The notes under the pieces: model-generated
What the model saw: only the letters and a program-made list of their open reading frames with translations
Database searches by the model: none
What the model was told of the DNA's origin: nothing
Shown here: positions 25,278-37,600 of the stretch, one piece after another
Position numbering within the stretch: position 1 is the first letter of the stretch
Layout of the letters: the number at the start of each line of letters is the position of its first letter
Position numbers and translations under genes: made by a program
Source: Parasponia andersonii
Taxonomy: Eukaryota; Streptophyta; Magnoliopsida; Rosales; Cannabaceae
Reading direction: 5' to 3'
Assembly: GCA_002914805.1 (NCBI GenBank)
Contig: JXTB01000002.1
Span: forward strand, 398,514-462,513
Length of the DNA: 64,000 nt

Positions 25278-28200
25278 TTATGCTGCAGCATCAATAGCGT
25301 GATCACCACCTTGGTTTTGCACAAAATTTTCAACATACTCCTTCCTGCAAAGAAGATTGTTTTATGAGGATCGGGAAAGCGTGTTGAATAAGAAATAGAT
25401 AACATAGAAATAAGTAGGGAAATTCGAATCACAGCGAAAGTAAAGAGGAATGTGAGGCATACCTTGCAGGAAGATGATCGTGGGGACGATTAAATGGAGT
25501 CCAAACTGGGTCCCCAACGAAAAGCCTCATGGCCTACAGAATGTATTTTGTGATCCTTTAGTACACATTAACATAATTTGTTAAAGATAATTCTACATGC
25601 TGCACTGAGCCATATATAACTTTTGGAAGTGCCTGTGCCACAAAGATATCCTACCATAACAGTCTACTTGGGAAATTTGATGACAAAAATATGGACCACT
25701 CTTTATTGAGTGGCAAAACAAAGTACATGGGTTATGGGTACTTCCAAATCTGGTATACACTGTCATCAACTTATATACTATTTTCTCATCTTTCAAAAAT
25801 GCCTATTGACACTTTATGCTCATGTTCTCTAAATTTTTGAAGGTAAAAAGTAGCAACATAACCAACGCCTAGCAGTTAGCATAAGGAAAATATGCCCAGA
25901 CTTTTTCAGGTATGTCTATGGATGGAAAGGATTTTGAACTCAGCATGTACCAATTGCTGTTTTTTGCTATTTTTATTCATGCGACACAAAAGTACCTTGA
26001 TGTAGTTGTTTGTGTCCAGAGTAAAGCGGTGATAAATTCCAGCAGGCAAAACAATCATTCCACCTTTCTTCACCCATACACGGATCCAGCAGTCATTCCG
26101 ATCTCTCACATCAAAATAACCTTCAAGAAAACGGTAAACAATCAACAACTAGAACTAGCTGGTGAATCGAGGATAATAATCAAACCCTAAGAATAACCAA
26201 TCCTACCACTTCCTGCCACAGCGTAGCGAATCTCCTCATCAGTGTGAAGATGTTCCTCAAAAAAATTTTTGATCTTCTCGTCATAATTTGGCAGCGTCTC
26301 TGGGGATACTTCACAGAAATCCTAAATGAAGGAAAGGCTAACCTAGTCAAAAGCTATGAAGCAATTGTCCAGAGAGAGACATTGTCATGTTGCAAATACT
26401 CAGTTATGAATTCTAGATCTCAAAGAGCAAAAAGAAAGGGCATTTCAACCTGCTATTTTAAGTTATTAATAACAACAACTACTACTACAAATAATAACAA
26501 TAATAATAGTGAAATTTATAGTAATAATAATAATAATAATAACAATAACAAGAGTACTAGAACAACAATAAAAATAACAAGTTCGTAACAATAGCAATAA
26601 TAATAATAATCAGTAATCACTCATTTTAACTATCAATAACAAGATTAGTAGAATAAGAATAAAAAGTTAAAAACAATAGCAATAAAATCGCTTATTTTAA
26701 CTGACTGTTGGTAACCTAACCTGGAAAAAGATAACTATCAAGATAAGGACATGTTCCAACAACATTTTTTGGAAAAATAAAACCAAAAATTGCATAAAAT
26801 GGTTGGACGAACCATGTAGGAGTATCCACGTTCAGCACGAATCTTCTTCAGCTCCTCATCTGTTTCATAGTTATCAGCATCCAATCTCCAGCTTAGCACT
26901 CCAAGCTCTACAAGATCAGCAGAATTGCTCCAAAAGTTCAAACACTAGAAAAATCAATAAACTCATTACGCAAAATATTATGAAGAAATTCTCACCAGCA
27001 AGTTGGTCCAAAGATACAAATTCCTTTGGTTCCCGATGATGAGGAAGTCTTTGGTCGTCAACACTATCATCCATATACCATGCTTGAAGAACTTCCTCTC
27101 TAAGATCCTTCTTTTTTTTTTTGGATAAGAAACGGAAATTGTATTAACATAAAGCTCAATACAAAGAAAGTGGATAAGACATCCACACAGAAAACAGATT
27201 ACAACAGTGGACTCCACTTCCGAGCCATGACAGAAAAGGAGAAGCTACAAAATCTTTTACATCATACAACCAAGTAGCTACCCAAAATCTGACCCAGTCC
27301 CACAAAACATCGAAGCAATCTTCCACTCCCTCGAAAATCCTCCTATTTCTTTCAAGCCAAAGAGCCCATAAACCTGCTAGAACAACCACCTTCCAAAGAG
27401 TTCTCCCTCTTTGATTGAGAAGCAAGCCTTGCCCAATTCTTATCAAATCCTGACAAGCCCTAGGAACCACCCAGCTCCTTCCAAACTCCTTCAGGATATT
27501 ACATAATAAATTTAAAGAAAATTCGCAATGTAGAAACAGGTGATTCAAGGATTCAACATCCTTCCTCTCTAGGATCCTGTATAACTGAGTAGTATCAGAA
27601 ACCGATGCTCCCCCACTTAACAACCCCAAAAAGGTCTCCTCTATCATTTCTGGCTGGGAATGGAAAAAAATAAACCTAAACAAGAAATCTTAAGGTTCAA
27701 GTATTCTATATCGGAACCCGCTCATGCATACTGGGATAAACAGGGGAGGAAAAAGAAGAGAAAACAGATAATTGCCCAACATCTCATTGCATGAGTGTCT
27801 ATACTAGCTCACTCCTTAACAAACTACACCGCAAGATATGTTACCGACCTAAAATATCCACTAATTTAGAGCATGCAAGCACACATCCAACAATGATGAA
27901 TTTTGGACAAGATATTCAAGTGTTAGAATAATGACTTAAGACGGAAACCCTGCAATGCAACATTTAAATTTAATAATCAAAAGTAAAATAAGGCACCAAT
28001 TATCTTTACCACATCAACACATCATTTCTCGAGTCCTAACACATGATGCCCCCTATCTATGGTGCAGTCAAAAAGGTGTCTTACCATAATGAACTTGATA
28101 TTACACTTCTAACCAGGCTGTAACAAGTGAAAGTAAACTATTGAAAATCCAAAAATGCAATAGACAGTTTACGGGTAATAAAACAATATATTAATTTTAA

Positions 28201-28666
28201 CCTGAGAGAAAAGGGAAAAAAACAAAAATGGCTCGTGATTTGTAGCCTTCCAAACTCGGTTGAGCAAGTTAAACACTTTCTTAAACTTAACAACAAAAAC
28301 GGATAAGAGATTTACAAAAAATAAACTGTATCCCAACCTAAAATATACTACATGAAAATCACATGCTACAATTTATGTTAAACGAGAAGAAACCCACTAC
28401 TCACTCCAAATAATAAACAAACTTTTGAAGATGTAGAGGTAGTCCTTTAAACTTTATACCACTCCCAAGTAATACTACATGAATAGTTATACTTATTTGC
28501 AGCAAATCTTATCAAAAACTAGTCCTTGGTAATCAAAAAATTCATAGGTTTCCCTACCACTAAAGCACCATATCATCCCTCAGCTATCATCACTCCATTT
28601 TCAACCAAAAAATTTCAGGAAATATTACTGGGCAAATTTGTTATTCACACTCCAATTTATTTAAAC

Positions 28667-28699
<33 letters not shown>

Positions 28700-29007
28700 A
28701 ACACACACATAAAATATATCTATTCAGATATAACAGAACTCATAAAAGTGAACGCAGCTTCCAATTCAATTGGACTAAATTCCAAATTTTTATTTATTAA
28801 AAAAAAAAACCTAAATCCTACAAACTATATGCATCCAAATCATACATAGCATTCTCTCAAAAAACAAAAAAATCATACACAGCAAATAAGAAATCGATAA
28901 ACCCAAGATTGTATGATTTGAAAGCTAAAATTTTCTCGACAAACAAACAGAAAGAGAAGAAGAAAAGTGGGAAGGGGTTTTGATAGTACCTTCTCCGGGG
29001 CTACCAT
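25278..29007 (-). CDS. Acireductone dioxygenase, ARD1/2-type, with LINE-hit exon 2 border
   Basis: Oxidises acireductone in the methionine salvage (Yang) cycle; with Fe(II) it yields the 2-keto acid precursor of methionine. Exons: 28990-29007, 26996-27107, 26813-26907, 26207-26321, 25996-26120, 25463-25533 and 25278-25344, giving 200 residues. Exon 1 encodes only MVAPEK. Cupin fold with metal ligands His99, His101, Glu105 ([12 protein letters not shown]) and His144 (GIYHRFTLD); all are present. The family blocks [20 protein letters not shown] and [18 protein letters not shown] are intact. A LINE fragment (27112-27560) sits directly before exon 2. If the older acceptor at 27579 is used instead, translation stops after DPREEGC. 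The model here uses the acceptor at 27108, recreated by the target duplication. It is probably still functional but this depends on splicing. A second, different ARD gene follows 2.5 kb upstream. Confidence 0.85.
26465..26620. repeat. Trinucleotide AAT/AAC-rich repeat in an ARD intron
   Basis: Interrupted runs of aat, aac and act triplets in the third intron of the first dioxygenase gene. They create an Asn-rich spurious ORF on the plus strand. Confidence 0.85.
27092..27109. repeat. LINE target site duplication, exon-side copy
   Basis: The plus strand reads cttcctctctaagatcct. On the gene strand this is AG followed by the first 16 bases of exon 2 (GATCTTAGAGAGGAAG). It carries its own acceptor AG, placed one or two bases from the poly(A)-derived sequence. 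Confidence 0.9.
27112..27560 (-). mobile_element. 5'-truncated LINE (L1-type) insertion with poly(A)
   Basis: On the minus strand the insert runs from 27560 to a tail of eleven A residues at 27112-27122. Its ORF starts inside the zf-RVT region of a plant LINE ORF2: NHLFLHC, then [20 protein letters not shown] and [20 protein letters not shown]. It stays open to a stop near 27156, followed by a short 3' tail ending ttcttatcc plus poly(A). It is flanked by an 18-bp target duplication: 27092-27109 and 27561-27578 differ at one base. An open frame and near-identical duplications indicate a fairly young insertion. Its site is the border of exon 2 of the host dioxygenase gene. Confidence 0.9.
27561..27578. 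repeat. LINE target site duplication, intron-side copy
   Basis: The plus strand reads cttcctctctaggatcct, with one mismatch to 27092-27109. On the gene strand it follows ...TTATAC, so the original acceptor was TTATACAG|GATCC. The copy encodes DPREE, the usual family residues; the exon-side copy encodes DLREE. Confidence 0.9.
28665..28697. repeat. (TA)n-rich microsatellite in ARD intron 1
   Basis: Alternating ta run, interrupted by gt, in the first intron of the dioxygenase gene. Confidence 0.8.
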
Positions 29008-31542
29008 TGTTACGGAGCTATTCGGGCAAAGCAACAATATCTTTTCAATAGCTTATAAGCAACGCGTGCAGAGTTAGAAGCCTAATTTTCCAATGGCCTT
29101 TTTTTATAGGTGCTGAAAATTAAGCAAAATGACCAAAATGCCCGTACTTTGATTAAGGTAAAATTACAATAGTAGACGCATCCAGGTTCATTTTAAAATA
29201 CCGGCTGGGGCCTTTTTTTCTCTGTGGGCAATCGATTACGCAATTGAGGATATAAAAGTCAAAACAACGACAGCTATGAGGCCGCCCCTGGACTTCAACG
29301 TTAAACGGTTTTTGGTAATTTTACGTAATTTGTTCTGTCCAATGGTTTTATTTTTTCTTGTAATTTTGGAAGAAGAAAAAACCGAGTTAAAATCATCCGT
29401 TGATTTTTTTTTTTTTGGAATGAAAAAAAGTCAAAGAAGCATAGTGCTCATAGTGATGGCCCACCATGACCAATTCATAGTCCTTTATTATTCCCATTAG
29501 CACCTGAAACATTTTTAATTGCATTAAAATCGGTTTTGGCATGATCCAATCTGAATTAGGAATATAACAGAATATTTCTTTTGCAAACACTAGTTACTAG
29601 ATGGAACTTTTTTTTTTTTTAAAAATACCAAAGTTTACAATTTTAACACGGAGCAATGAAAATGCCTCAACTATCATATTCCAACTGGCTCCAAGGAAAA
29701 GAAAAACCAGTGGCTGAAAATGAAAATGAAAATGGAGTCATTTGAATTGACTAGCGGTAGAAACTACTGAATGACAGTTTTTTTTGTTTGTTTCTAGAAG
29801 TAATTGATGACTAATCCTGGTCCTGATCTAACCAGCATCCATTCCACACTATTTTCATCGGTGAGAATTATAGCAGCGACAAGATATATCATATCATGCT
29901 AATCTAATTAAATTGTGTTTATTTCAAGTTTACCCACATGATACTCCTTTAATAAAAATGTCATCTAAGTCATTGTGTTAAAGTACATGTAAATAATATA
30001 ATTATTTGTTTACATAATTTTTTAATTGAGTTTTACGATATTAGGACAAGTTAAATCATTTGTTTTATATTTTAATAGGATAATATTTTTTTTTTAAAAA
30101 AAAACTCATAATTTTTAGTCTTTATTAAGAAAAATCACATCTTTTCACTAATCTCAGTTAAAATTTTCTATTTATATTTTTCTATTTTATATGTATAGTC
30201 AAAATTGTTAAAAATAAATACTCGTAATTTTTGAAGTTAAATAACATAATTCAAAAAAATAATTTTTTAATTATTTTAAAACTATTACTCCGGATTCCTA
30301 AGATATTACAAATCATCTTTTAGTCTAAATAGTAGCCTTTTAACTATTTATGTGAATGCCAATAGACAATTTAAAAAAAAAAAATCGCAACAATTTTATA
30401 TCCTCCTAATTTGGACAATATATGTAAATATGATGAAATTTAATAAAAAATATATATATAAATAAAATATTTTAATTAACATTAATAAAAATGCATGACT
30501 TTTTTTAGCTAAAATACTAAAAGTAGTGGATTTTTTATAATATTTCACTTATTTTTAATTTATGAGTAATAATAATCGTATTATATTCCGAATTGCCACC
30601 GGGAATATCCAAGCACAAAGACACATAAATTTGCGAAATATTTATTGAACAACTCCACCCCATATAGGTCTCGTGAGATTTGTGTCAACCAACGGTTTTA
30701 ATTGCACCCGTCTATGTTTAGCAAACTACTTTGAAGATTATGTCGTTGTTTGACACAGAAATAATATGAGATTAATTACATTTTTATATAGTAAGTTTTG
30801 ACTATTTATTCAATTCATACTTTATTGTTTTAGTTATTATTAATATTATTTTCTAGATTTAAATATATAATAAATTCATACTTTTTTAGGTCAAACACTA
30901 ATTTTGACCATTAAATTTTACTAAAATATCTTTTTAAACTTTAAAGATATATATTTAATACTTAATTTAAATCTAAAACTTAATAAAATTAATAGCTAAA
31001 GGAACAATATTAAAAAAATAATATTGATAATAACTAAAATACAATGTATAAATTAAGTGATATTATCCTATAAAATAAAAAAACGAAAGGTGGAGTTCTA
31101 ACACTCAATTTACGAAAGTAGCAAACGGAAAATGTATTTGTTACACGGCATTTCATATACAAGGCATCATAATGAAAACTTCCAACAAGCACATTCTGCT
31201 CATTCCTTTTTCATAGAAATCATGAGCTATTACTTTGCTGCTTATCTAATTCAGAATCTACATGACTCCAAAACAAATTTCATGCTCTGCAATTGATTGA
31301 TATCCCCAGTCCACTAAGCTCCAATTTAAAATAATAGTTCACAACAAATTATACCACCCATATATCATCATACACAACCCATCAAAGGATAAAGGCTCAT
31401 ACCAAATATGCCTTATTATCAGTTCAAAATGTTCATCAATTCCGAGTAGACAACATAAATGGACTCAGTTTTTATATGTTAATTACCTAGAAGTAGACAA
31501 CAACATACATAGACTCATTCAGTTCTAGTCATGAAATACCCA
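29008..31542. other. Spacer between the two dioxygenase genes
   Basis: This includes the promoter of the first dioxygenase gene (no clear TATA box chosen) and a very AT-rich stretch at 29900-31080. The last ~450 bases are likely the 3' flank of the second gene. ORFs here are short and unconvincing. Confidence 0.5.
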
Positions 31543-32610
31543 TTAATGAGCTTCCAATGGCAGTCCCACTTTCTCAGTCAAACTCTTTATGTAGTCCTTC
31601 CTTGCTGGATGATCTTCCTGTGGCCTATTATATGCTGTCCAAACAGGCTCTCCAATAAACAATCTCATCAACTGCACATCACCAAAAAAAATGAAAATCA
31701 ATTGGTAAGTCCATAATCACTGTGTTCTTAGACACCCTAGTCAAATAAGAACCTTTTTCTTTTTGCCGAATGCGTGACAAATTCACAATCCGGATGTCAG
31801 TTTCTTTTTTGTGAACGATTGTGAAAATTTAATAATAGTCCTCTGAAATTAGTTAGCAGCGACGAAAATTAGTTCATAATAATGAGAATATGACATGTGA
31901 ATAGCGAGATTTATAGCACTCTTCCGTCATTTAAAAAAAAAAAAAAAAAAAAAAAAAGTACTTACTCCAATGTAGTTGCTGGTGTCTAAGGTGAACCTGT
32001 GGTAAATCCCAGCCGGCAAGATTATAAGATCGCCAGCCTTAATCCAGATTCGAATCCAACGGTCATTCTTGTCCCTAACATCAAAGTACCCACTTCCTTC
32101 CAAACAATACCGGATTTCCTCATCACCATGTATGTGTTCTGTGTAAAAGTTTTTGAGCTTCTCTTCATAATTGTCCAACTTTTCTGGGCATATATCAAGC
32201 AAATCCTACAATATATACAAAAGATATTCATCACAAATAAAAGATGTTGTCTAACATGAAGAACAAAAAAAAAAAGCCCACACAAAATTTGGTATTTTTA
32301 GCTCGTATAGGGTACTAAAATATCAAATATAGATTTAAATTTTATTTTACAAACGACATGCATTAGTTTGTTGGATTGAATTGAACAACCAAAATTAAGG
32401 AATTAAACGATGGAATAAGTTTGTACCATGTAATTGTAACCCCTGGTTTCTCTAATGTTGCGTAGCTCCTCATCGTTCTCGTGATCATTCGGGTTCAGGT
32501 GCCAATAGAGTACTCCCAATTCTGTAACATCACCAAAATATTAGCATTAAATTTATAGTTCTATGCAATGCATATATACATGTACATATATATATATATA
32601 TATATATAGC

Positions 32611-32646
<36 letters not shown>

Positions 32647-32839
32647 TAGACCTGCCAATTGGTCCAATGGAAGAAGCTCTTTGGGGTTGGGACGGTGAGG
32701 GAGCCTTGGATCTTCATTGGTGTCGTCCATGAACCAAGCCTGCTTCCATATCCAATATTGAAAAATGCAAAGGTTGAGATTTGAATAAAGTTAAGTCGAA
32801 TGTTGGACATGACGTCAAACAACTCACCTCGATCGCCAT
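31543..32839 (-). CDS. Acireductone dioxygenase, ARD4-type
   Basis: Second methionine salvage dioxygenase, in tandem with the gene at 25278-29007. Exons: 32828-32839, 32652-32739, 32427-32521, 31966-32205 and 31543-31671, giving 187 residues. Exon 1 encodes only MAIE; the next begins [10 protein letters not shown], the form seen in the ARD4 subgroup, followed by [20 protein letters not shown]. Metal ligands His89, His91, Glu95 ([12 protein letters not shown]) and His134 (GIYHRFTLD) are present. Its fourth exon is 240 bp, exactly the sum of exons 4 and 5 (115 + 125) of the neighbour, and the last intron of the neighbour is also missing. NYIG replaces the usual NYIK. A CTGT/GACA microsatellite follows the exon 2 donor, and a 24-base T run follows the exon 4 donor. 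Confidence 0.93.
32579..32650. repeat. Compound microsatellite touching an ARD4 splice donor
   Basis: On the plus strand (ta)n, then (ga)n, then gacagacagacagacagacagata run up to position 32650, the second base of the exon 2 donor. It generates spurious Ser/Leu/Val-rich ORFs that are not genes. Confidence 0.9.
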
Positions 32840-34604
32840 GGCTGATAGTTGTTGTCTCTGGCTTTTGACTATCGATCCAATTGCAAAATGCGAACCCACA
32901 CAACACCACACACACGAGAGATTTTATATTATAAAGTCAAGGGCAGTCAATGTGTTGTTATATTGTCATTACTCTCGATATTTTTAACATTAAGATTAGT
33001 CTCAATCTCCATTCTCGCCACATGTATATATAGTTCCCATAATTATTCAAAAATAAACATTTAATTCATCATTTTTGTGGCTGCTTTCTTTTTCTTTTTC
33101 TTTTTCTTTTTCTTTTTCTTTTTCTTTTTTTCGTGTGTATTTCTTGCCAATAGAGAACTCACTCAAGATCTCTCTGGAAGAAAGCTTGCAACCTCATCCA
33201 ATGAATTTCGAAGAGTGTTTCAATTACGACCACTTTTGTCTTTATTCTCTTCCTCATTCTCATTGCTTAATTGGTAAATTCCACAAAAATATCTTACATT
33301 TTAATACTATTAAAGTGTAGAAAAACATAATAAAATTCATATGTTATATAATGATATAGATAGTATTTTTAAAGAACACAAAAGATAATACCTTACTTTT
33401 GAGCCCTATTCCTCTGTTTTTACTTTCCACCACTAACCATCTTCTTTCCTGAATATGTGAGACGTGTAAATTTTGTATAGACCTAGACTTAATATTCTAA
33501 AATTAACCGCACCTGCGAATTGGGATTCTACAGTTCTCGCACCAATTTTGTAATATGGCTTTGATCACCACATGTATGCATAGTAATGTTCTAAAATGGC
33601 GTCTATGAGCAAGATTAAATAAAAATAAATAAATAAATAAAGAGGGAGAGAGACTAAAATATATGGAGTTCAAGAAAGCAACCAGGCCTCAGCGATATAT
33701 ACACATGTACTCTGAAACCAAACTTCAATAGCCTAAAATCAAGTTTCAATTTTATAGAGGCGGTTAAATAATAATATAGAAATAATAAAAACAAAGGAGA
33801 TGGAATGCGGTTGGTAACGAAGAGGACTAACAATATAGTTTAAAAACTAGAAAATCTAAATCAGCAACCTAGTGATATAAGGGCAGATTAGATAATGTAC
33901 AAGGCCATCGTGTGTAGCTGCTTCATATATAGACAAGAGAAGTATCCATTTCAACTTGAATGATCAAAAAGCTTTTGGCATGACTAATGGTGGTAGCATA
34001 CAGTTAGGTACATATTAGAACTTTTGAGGAAATGGCTGCTGCTTCCAGCTTGGTATCTCAACCTCAAAGAGACAAGCCTTAACATAAGAAATAAATAATT
34101 CCTACCATGACCATATCATCCTACAAATACAAAATTGATCGTGTAAGCCTAAAACTAATGTCGCTCCTAGAAGAAAACTCTTAACTCTCACAGACAAAAG
34201 TCAGTAGAAAAACTTTCACGGTCGAATAGGCAGCCGAAAGTACGCCGAAAGGCACGTCTTTGGGAGTCACTTGCTTGGTTCCTTCTCTCCCATCCTCTTC
34301 ATGGTACAGTGATTATACAGAAGATTTCCCTATTTGATTCCTTATTCCACAGCTCTCAAGTTCAGCATTCCAGGTTAGCTGCATAATAGCCAGCAAAAGA
34401 TACAAGAATCATTACTAGTTACTACTGTTATTCTGAACCACATTTACCCTGGTTAGTTGAGAAAAGAGGAATTTCATTTAGTGTGGATTGATGTCATAGC
34501 TGACAATTCAAGATAAGATCAGTCAGTAATGGCCAAAAATAAAAGGAGCTTGCAAGCTAACTCAAGTCATGCTAATGTAGGTGGATGAACTTAAGAGACT
34601 AGGT
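32840..34604. other. Spacer between ARD4 and PEAPOD genes
   Basis: Contains a (TTTTTC)n microsatellite at 33087-33130 in the presumed upstream region of ARD4. The right part (about 34000-34604) may be the 3' untranslated region of the PEAPOD gene. I see no separate gene. Confidence 0.5.
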
Positions 34605-37600
34605 TTACACAGAAGCTGTACCTAAGTAGTAAGTAAACAAAGAAATGATCTTTTCTAGCTTACTTTTTTCATTGAGATCAACAGGACAACATGCAGTCTT
34701 TGGCTGATTGTCAACTGTGTTACACAATGCTTGTGGGGGCCCGAGCTGAGTAGGAGAGCTCGTGCTACTCCGGCTTGAACTAACATTTGGAATATCGGAC
34801 TTTACTTGGTGGCTTAAGTATACCTGCAAGCTAGAAGAATTAAATCCTGGGTTTCTCTTGCTCTTCAACCTTCCCCTTGCAGGATCAAGAAAGCAGGGAG
34901 ATAAGATAAATGGGGTAAAACCAAAGGCATTAAAACAACAACATCAAATAAATCAGTAAGCATTAGGGCAAACAAGCATTCCATCAATTAAGATACCTGT
35001 CCTTTCGCTTTTCAAGGTATCTCTGCAGTGACACTTTTCTGCTTGCCTGACCATCTGTATCTGGAGAAAAAGTACCAAGCATTTCAGAGACACTTAATAT
35101 CAGATCAAAGTGCAAAAGCTTCCTCAAATGGCTAAGCATCTACTATCTTTCATCGTTCATCAACATCCCACAAAATGCACATAGTTTTGTTGAAGGCATT
35201 GTTTAAACCAGGCACCAAGCTAAGTATTTATCTTTATAGAAATAAGTCAATGGCTGCTTTTCACTGAACTAGGAGTTGGATTGGTGTTCACTGAGTGATG
35301 GAACTCATTCATCAGAAATGGAGGGAAGATGGTGCTGGAAATAGTGCTAGCAGAAGTAGCAGTTTGGTAACTTTATAAGTGAAGCTTGCAAAGCTGGAGG
35401 TGAAGAAAAGGATAAATTGATTAGAGGTTAGATGGTTAACAATCAATGTAGAAGGTATTTCATTCATCCATCAATGCTAAATATTTGTGTTCTGTGCATT
35501 TCAGAGGTGGCGATGACGCGATGCAATAAATGAGTGAAAATTATGATCCGCTTCTTCCTATTTTGTACATGCATTCATACATTTATGCTATCTCCTAAGT
35601 TAAATGTTCATAAGCACTGGAAAAGCAGCAGCACATACGCACATGTTCATTGATTTTTAATCGTCCTCTTACTTGTTTTAAAGTGTAAACATAGTTTTGA
35701 AAAAACTATATGTGACAAATATATAAAAGAAATACACTATATATATTATTAGTTTCCAAAGATCATATTTCATTTAAGGAAAAGTAACTCTGTAAGACAA
35801 CCCATTCAATTGCTTCACAAAAACAGCAGATATTCGACAAGTGATTTTCTCCAATAAGAAACAAAGGTAGAAAGATCAACATGCAAATTCTGCACCGTAC
35901 AAAGCCTAGTAAACGTCCTTAAGAGAATTTTAAGTACCATTTTCTTTCTCCCAGCACTGCTGGCTATATTCGGCAATCTTATCTGCAAAATTGAATAAAG
36001 CTATTCAATCATCCCGCTCCACATACTTAAGTAGAAGCTAATAACCCATTACTGGATTTACATTTCTGTTTACTAAATATATTTATTGTGTGTTTAGCAC
36101 AAAAAAAAAAAAAAAAAGCGCAGCACCCAAAATGTCAAATTCCACCAAATGATGAGCTAGAAAAACAACTTTCCCATAAAGATACCTGTCTGCATTGGCT
36201 GTGAGATTGTGGCACTAGGAGGAAGGCCACCATTATCACTCGTAGAATTTAAATGCCATGGAAAGGACCTAGGTGCTGCAGGGCCACCAAACATATTTTC
36301 CCGAGATAAAGAGATTGGATTTGCTGCTAGGTGCATGATTGCCCGTGCCTGCAAAACCATTTATGGCTGCATTGGAAGGAGGCTAACCTCAAGATATCAA
36401 TGAGTAGAGGAAGCTTCATTACCTTCTCAGGTGCAACTCCTTCATATACATTCACTTTGCCACAATAGAAAATTGTCATTTGCCCAACCGATGCATCAGT
36501 TGCACAATGACTTCTGCAGCCACATATACAAGTACTTAGGGTTAGAACTTTATAGGAATAGTTTAAAAGAAAACTGAACTGCATAATGATATTGCCTGGA
36601 TTCTCCAATCATAAAAGATTATTCTTTCCCAACAAAACAATTGTATATATAAAGTATACTCATTCCAGCAATATTCTTCAGAGCATAATGTTCATTCCAT
36701 AAAGTGAAAAGAGATAGGCATTGGTTCATAATCAGCAAAGTAATATTGCAATAGATACAAGCTAAAAAATGCATGACAGAAGTATTTGATCTTTTCTCTC
36801 TAATTCTTCAACCCAAGACCAAGAATAAACAAACAGAGACATTTCTCTGCCGTCCACTCTATATTACTACCCACCATTAATTCTAACGAGGTACAACTTA
36901 CAGCAAAGTTGTTGCATTTCGTTTCTGTTAACCTAAATATGTTATACTGCCAGTAATTGTCTCACTAAATCTTAAACGGACAAAGACATAATCAGCATTG
37001 TTCACCAACACCTCCTTTTGTTCAGTCTTTGAGCTAAAATGTCAGTAGATCCTAGTTAATTACTCACATTAATAGCCAACCAATTTTCCAAGCTCAAATG
37101 GTTAGAGTAAACACCTCTAGAACACCTCCGATAGCGCATCCAACTCTAAGTATATTACATGCGGCTAAATTTCAGCATAACTCACCACCTTATTTTTTGT
37201 TCGACCAAAATGAAGTAATGAACTTGCCAAAAGCAGCTTCCGGCCTCCAGGCGACACTTGACGATTACATGCCTAACCAATGTGTGCACGTTCACAAAAG
37301 GGGTTCTTAGAAAATTAAAAAGGAAGAAAAATTAGACCTTGGACTTGGCCTCTCATCTGCATCAACGGGTCTTTCTCCCGGCTCCGGAGCCGATATCACC
37401 TGTTCCTTTCTCGGACCCGGAGCCGATTCTTCAGCGGAGACTGAAACCTGGACATCAGCACTTGCTTCCTTAGTTGAATCAGCTGAATTCGAAGTCACCT
37501 ACAGTAACAATAATCTCGAGAATCAGCCTATATCCCCCCAATAAAAATAACACAAAATAAAAGACATAAAAAGAAGAAAACGCTCAGTTTGGCAGCCGAG

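Noticed and set aside
27156..27683. A single 175-codon gene
   Set aside because: The first ~40 codons are intron sequence of the dioxygenase gene and the rest is a truncated LINE.
32530..32915. Ser/Leu/Val/Cys-rich ORFs on the minus strand
   Set aside because: Produced by the GACA/GA/TA microsatellite and overlapping ARD4 exons in other frames.
34608..34670. A 42-base intron in the last PEAPOD exon
   Set aside because: It has GT-AG ends but is shorter than plant introns are known to tolerate.
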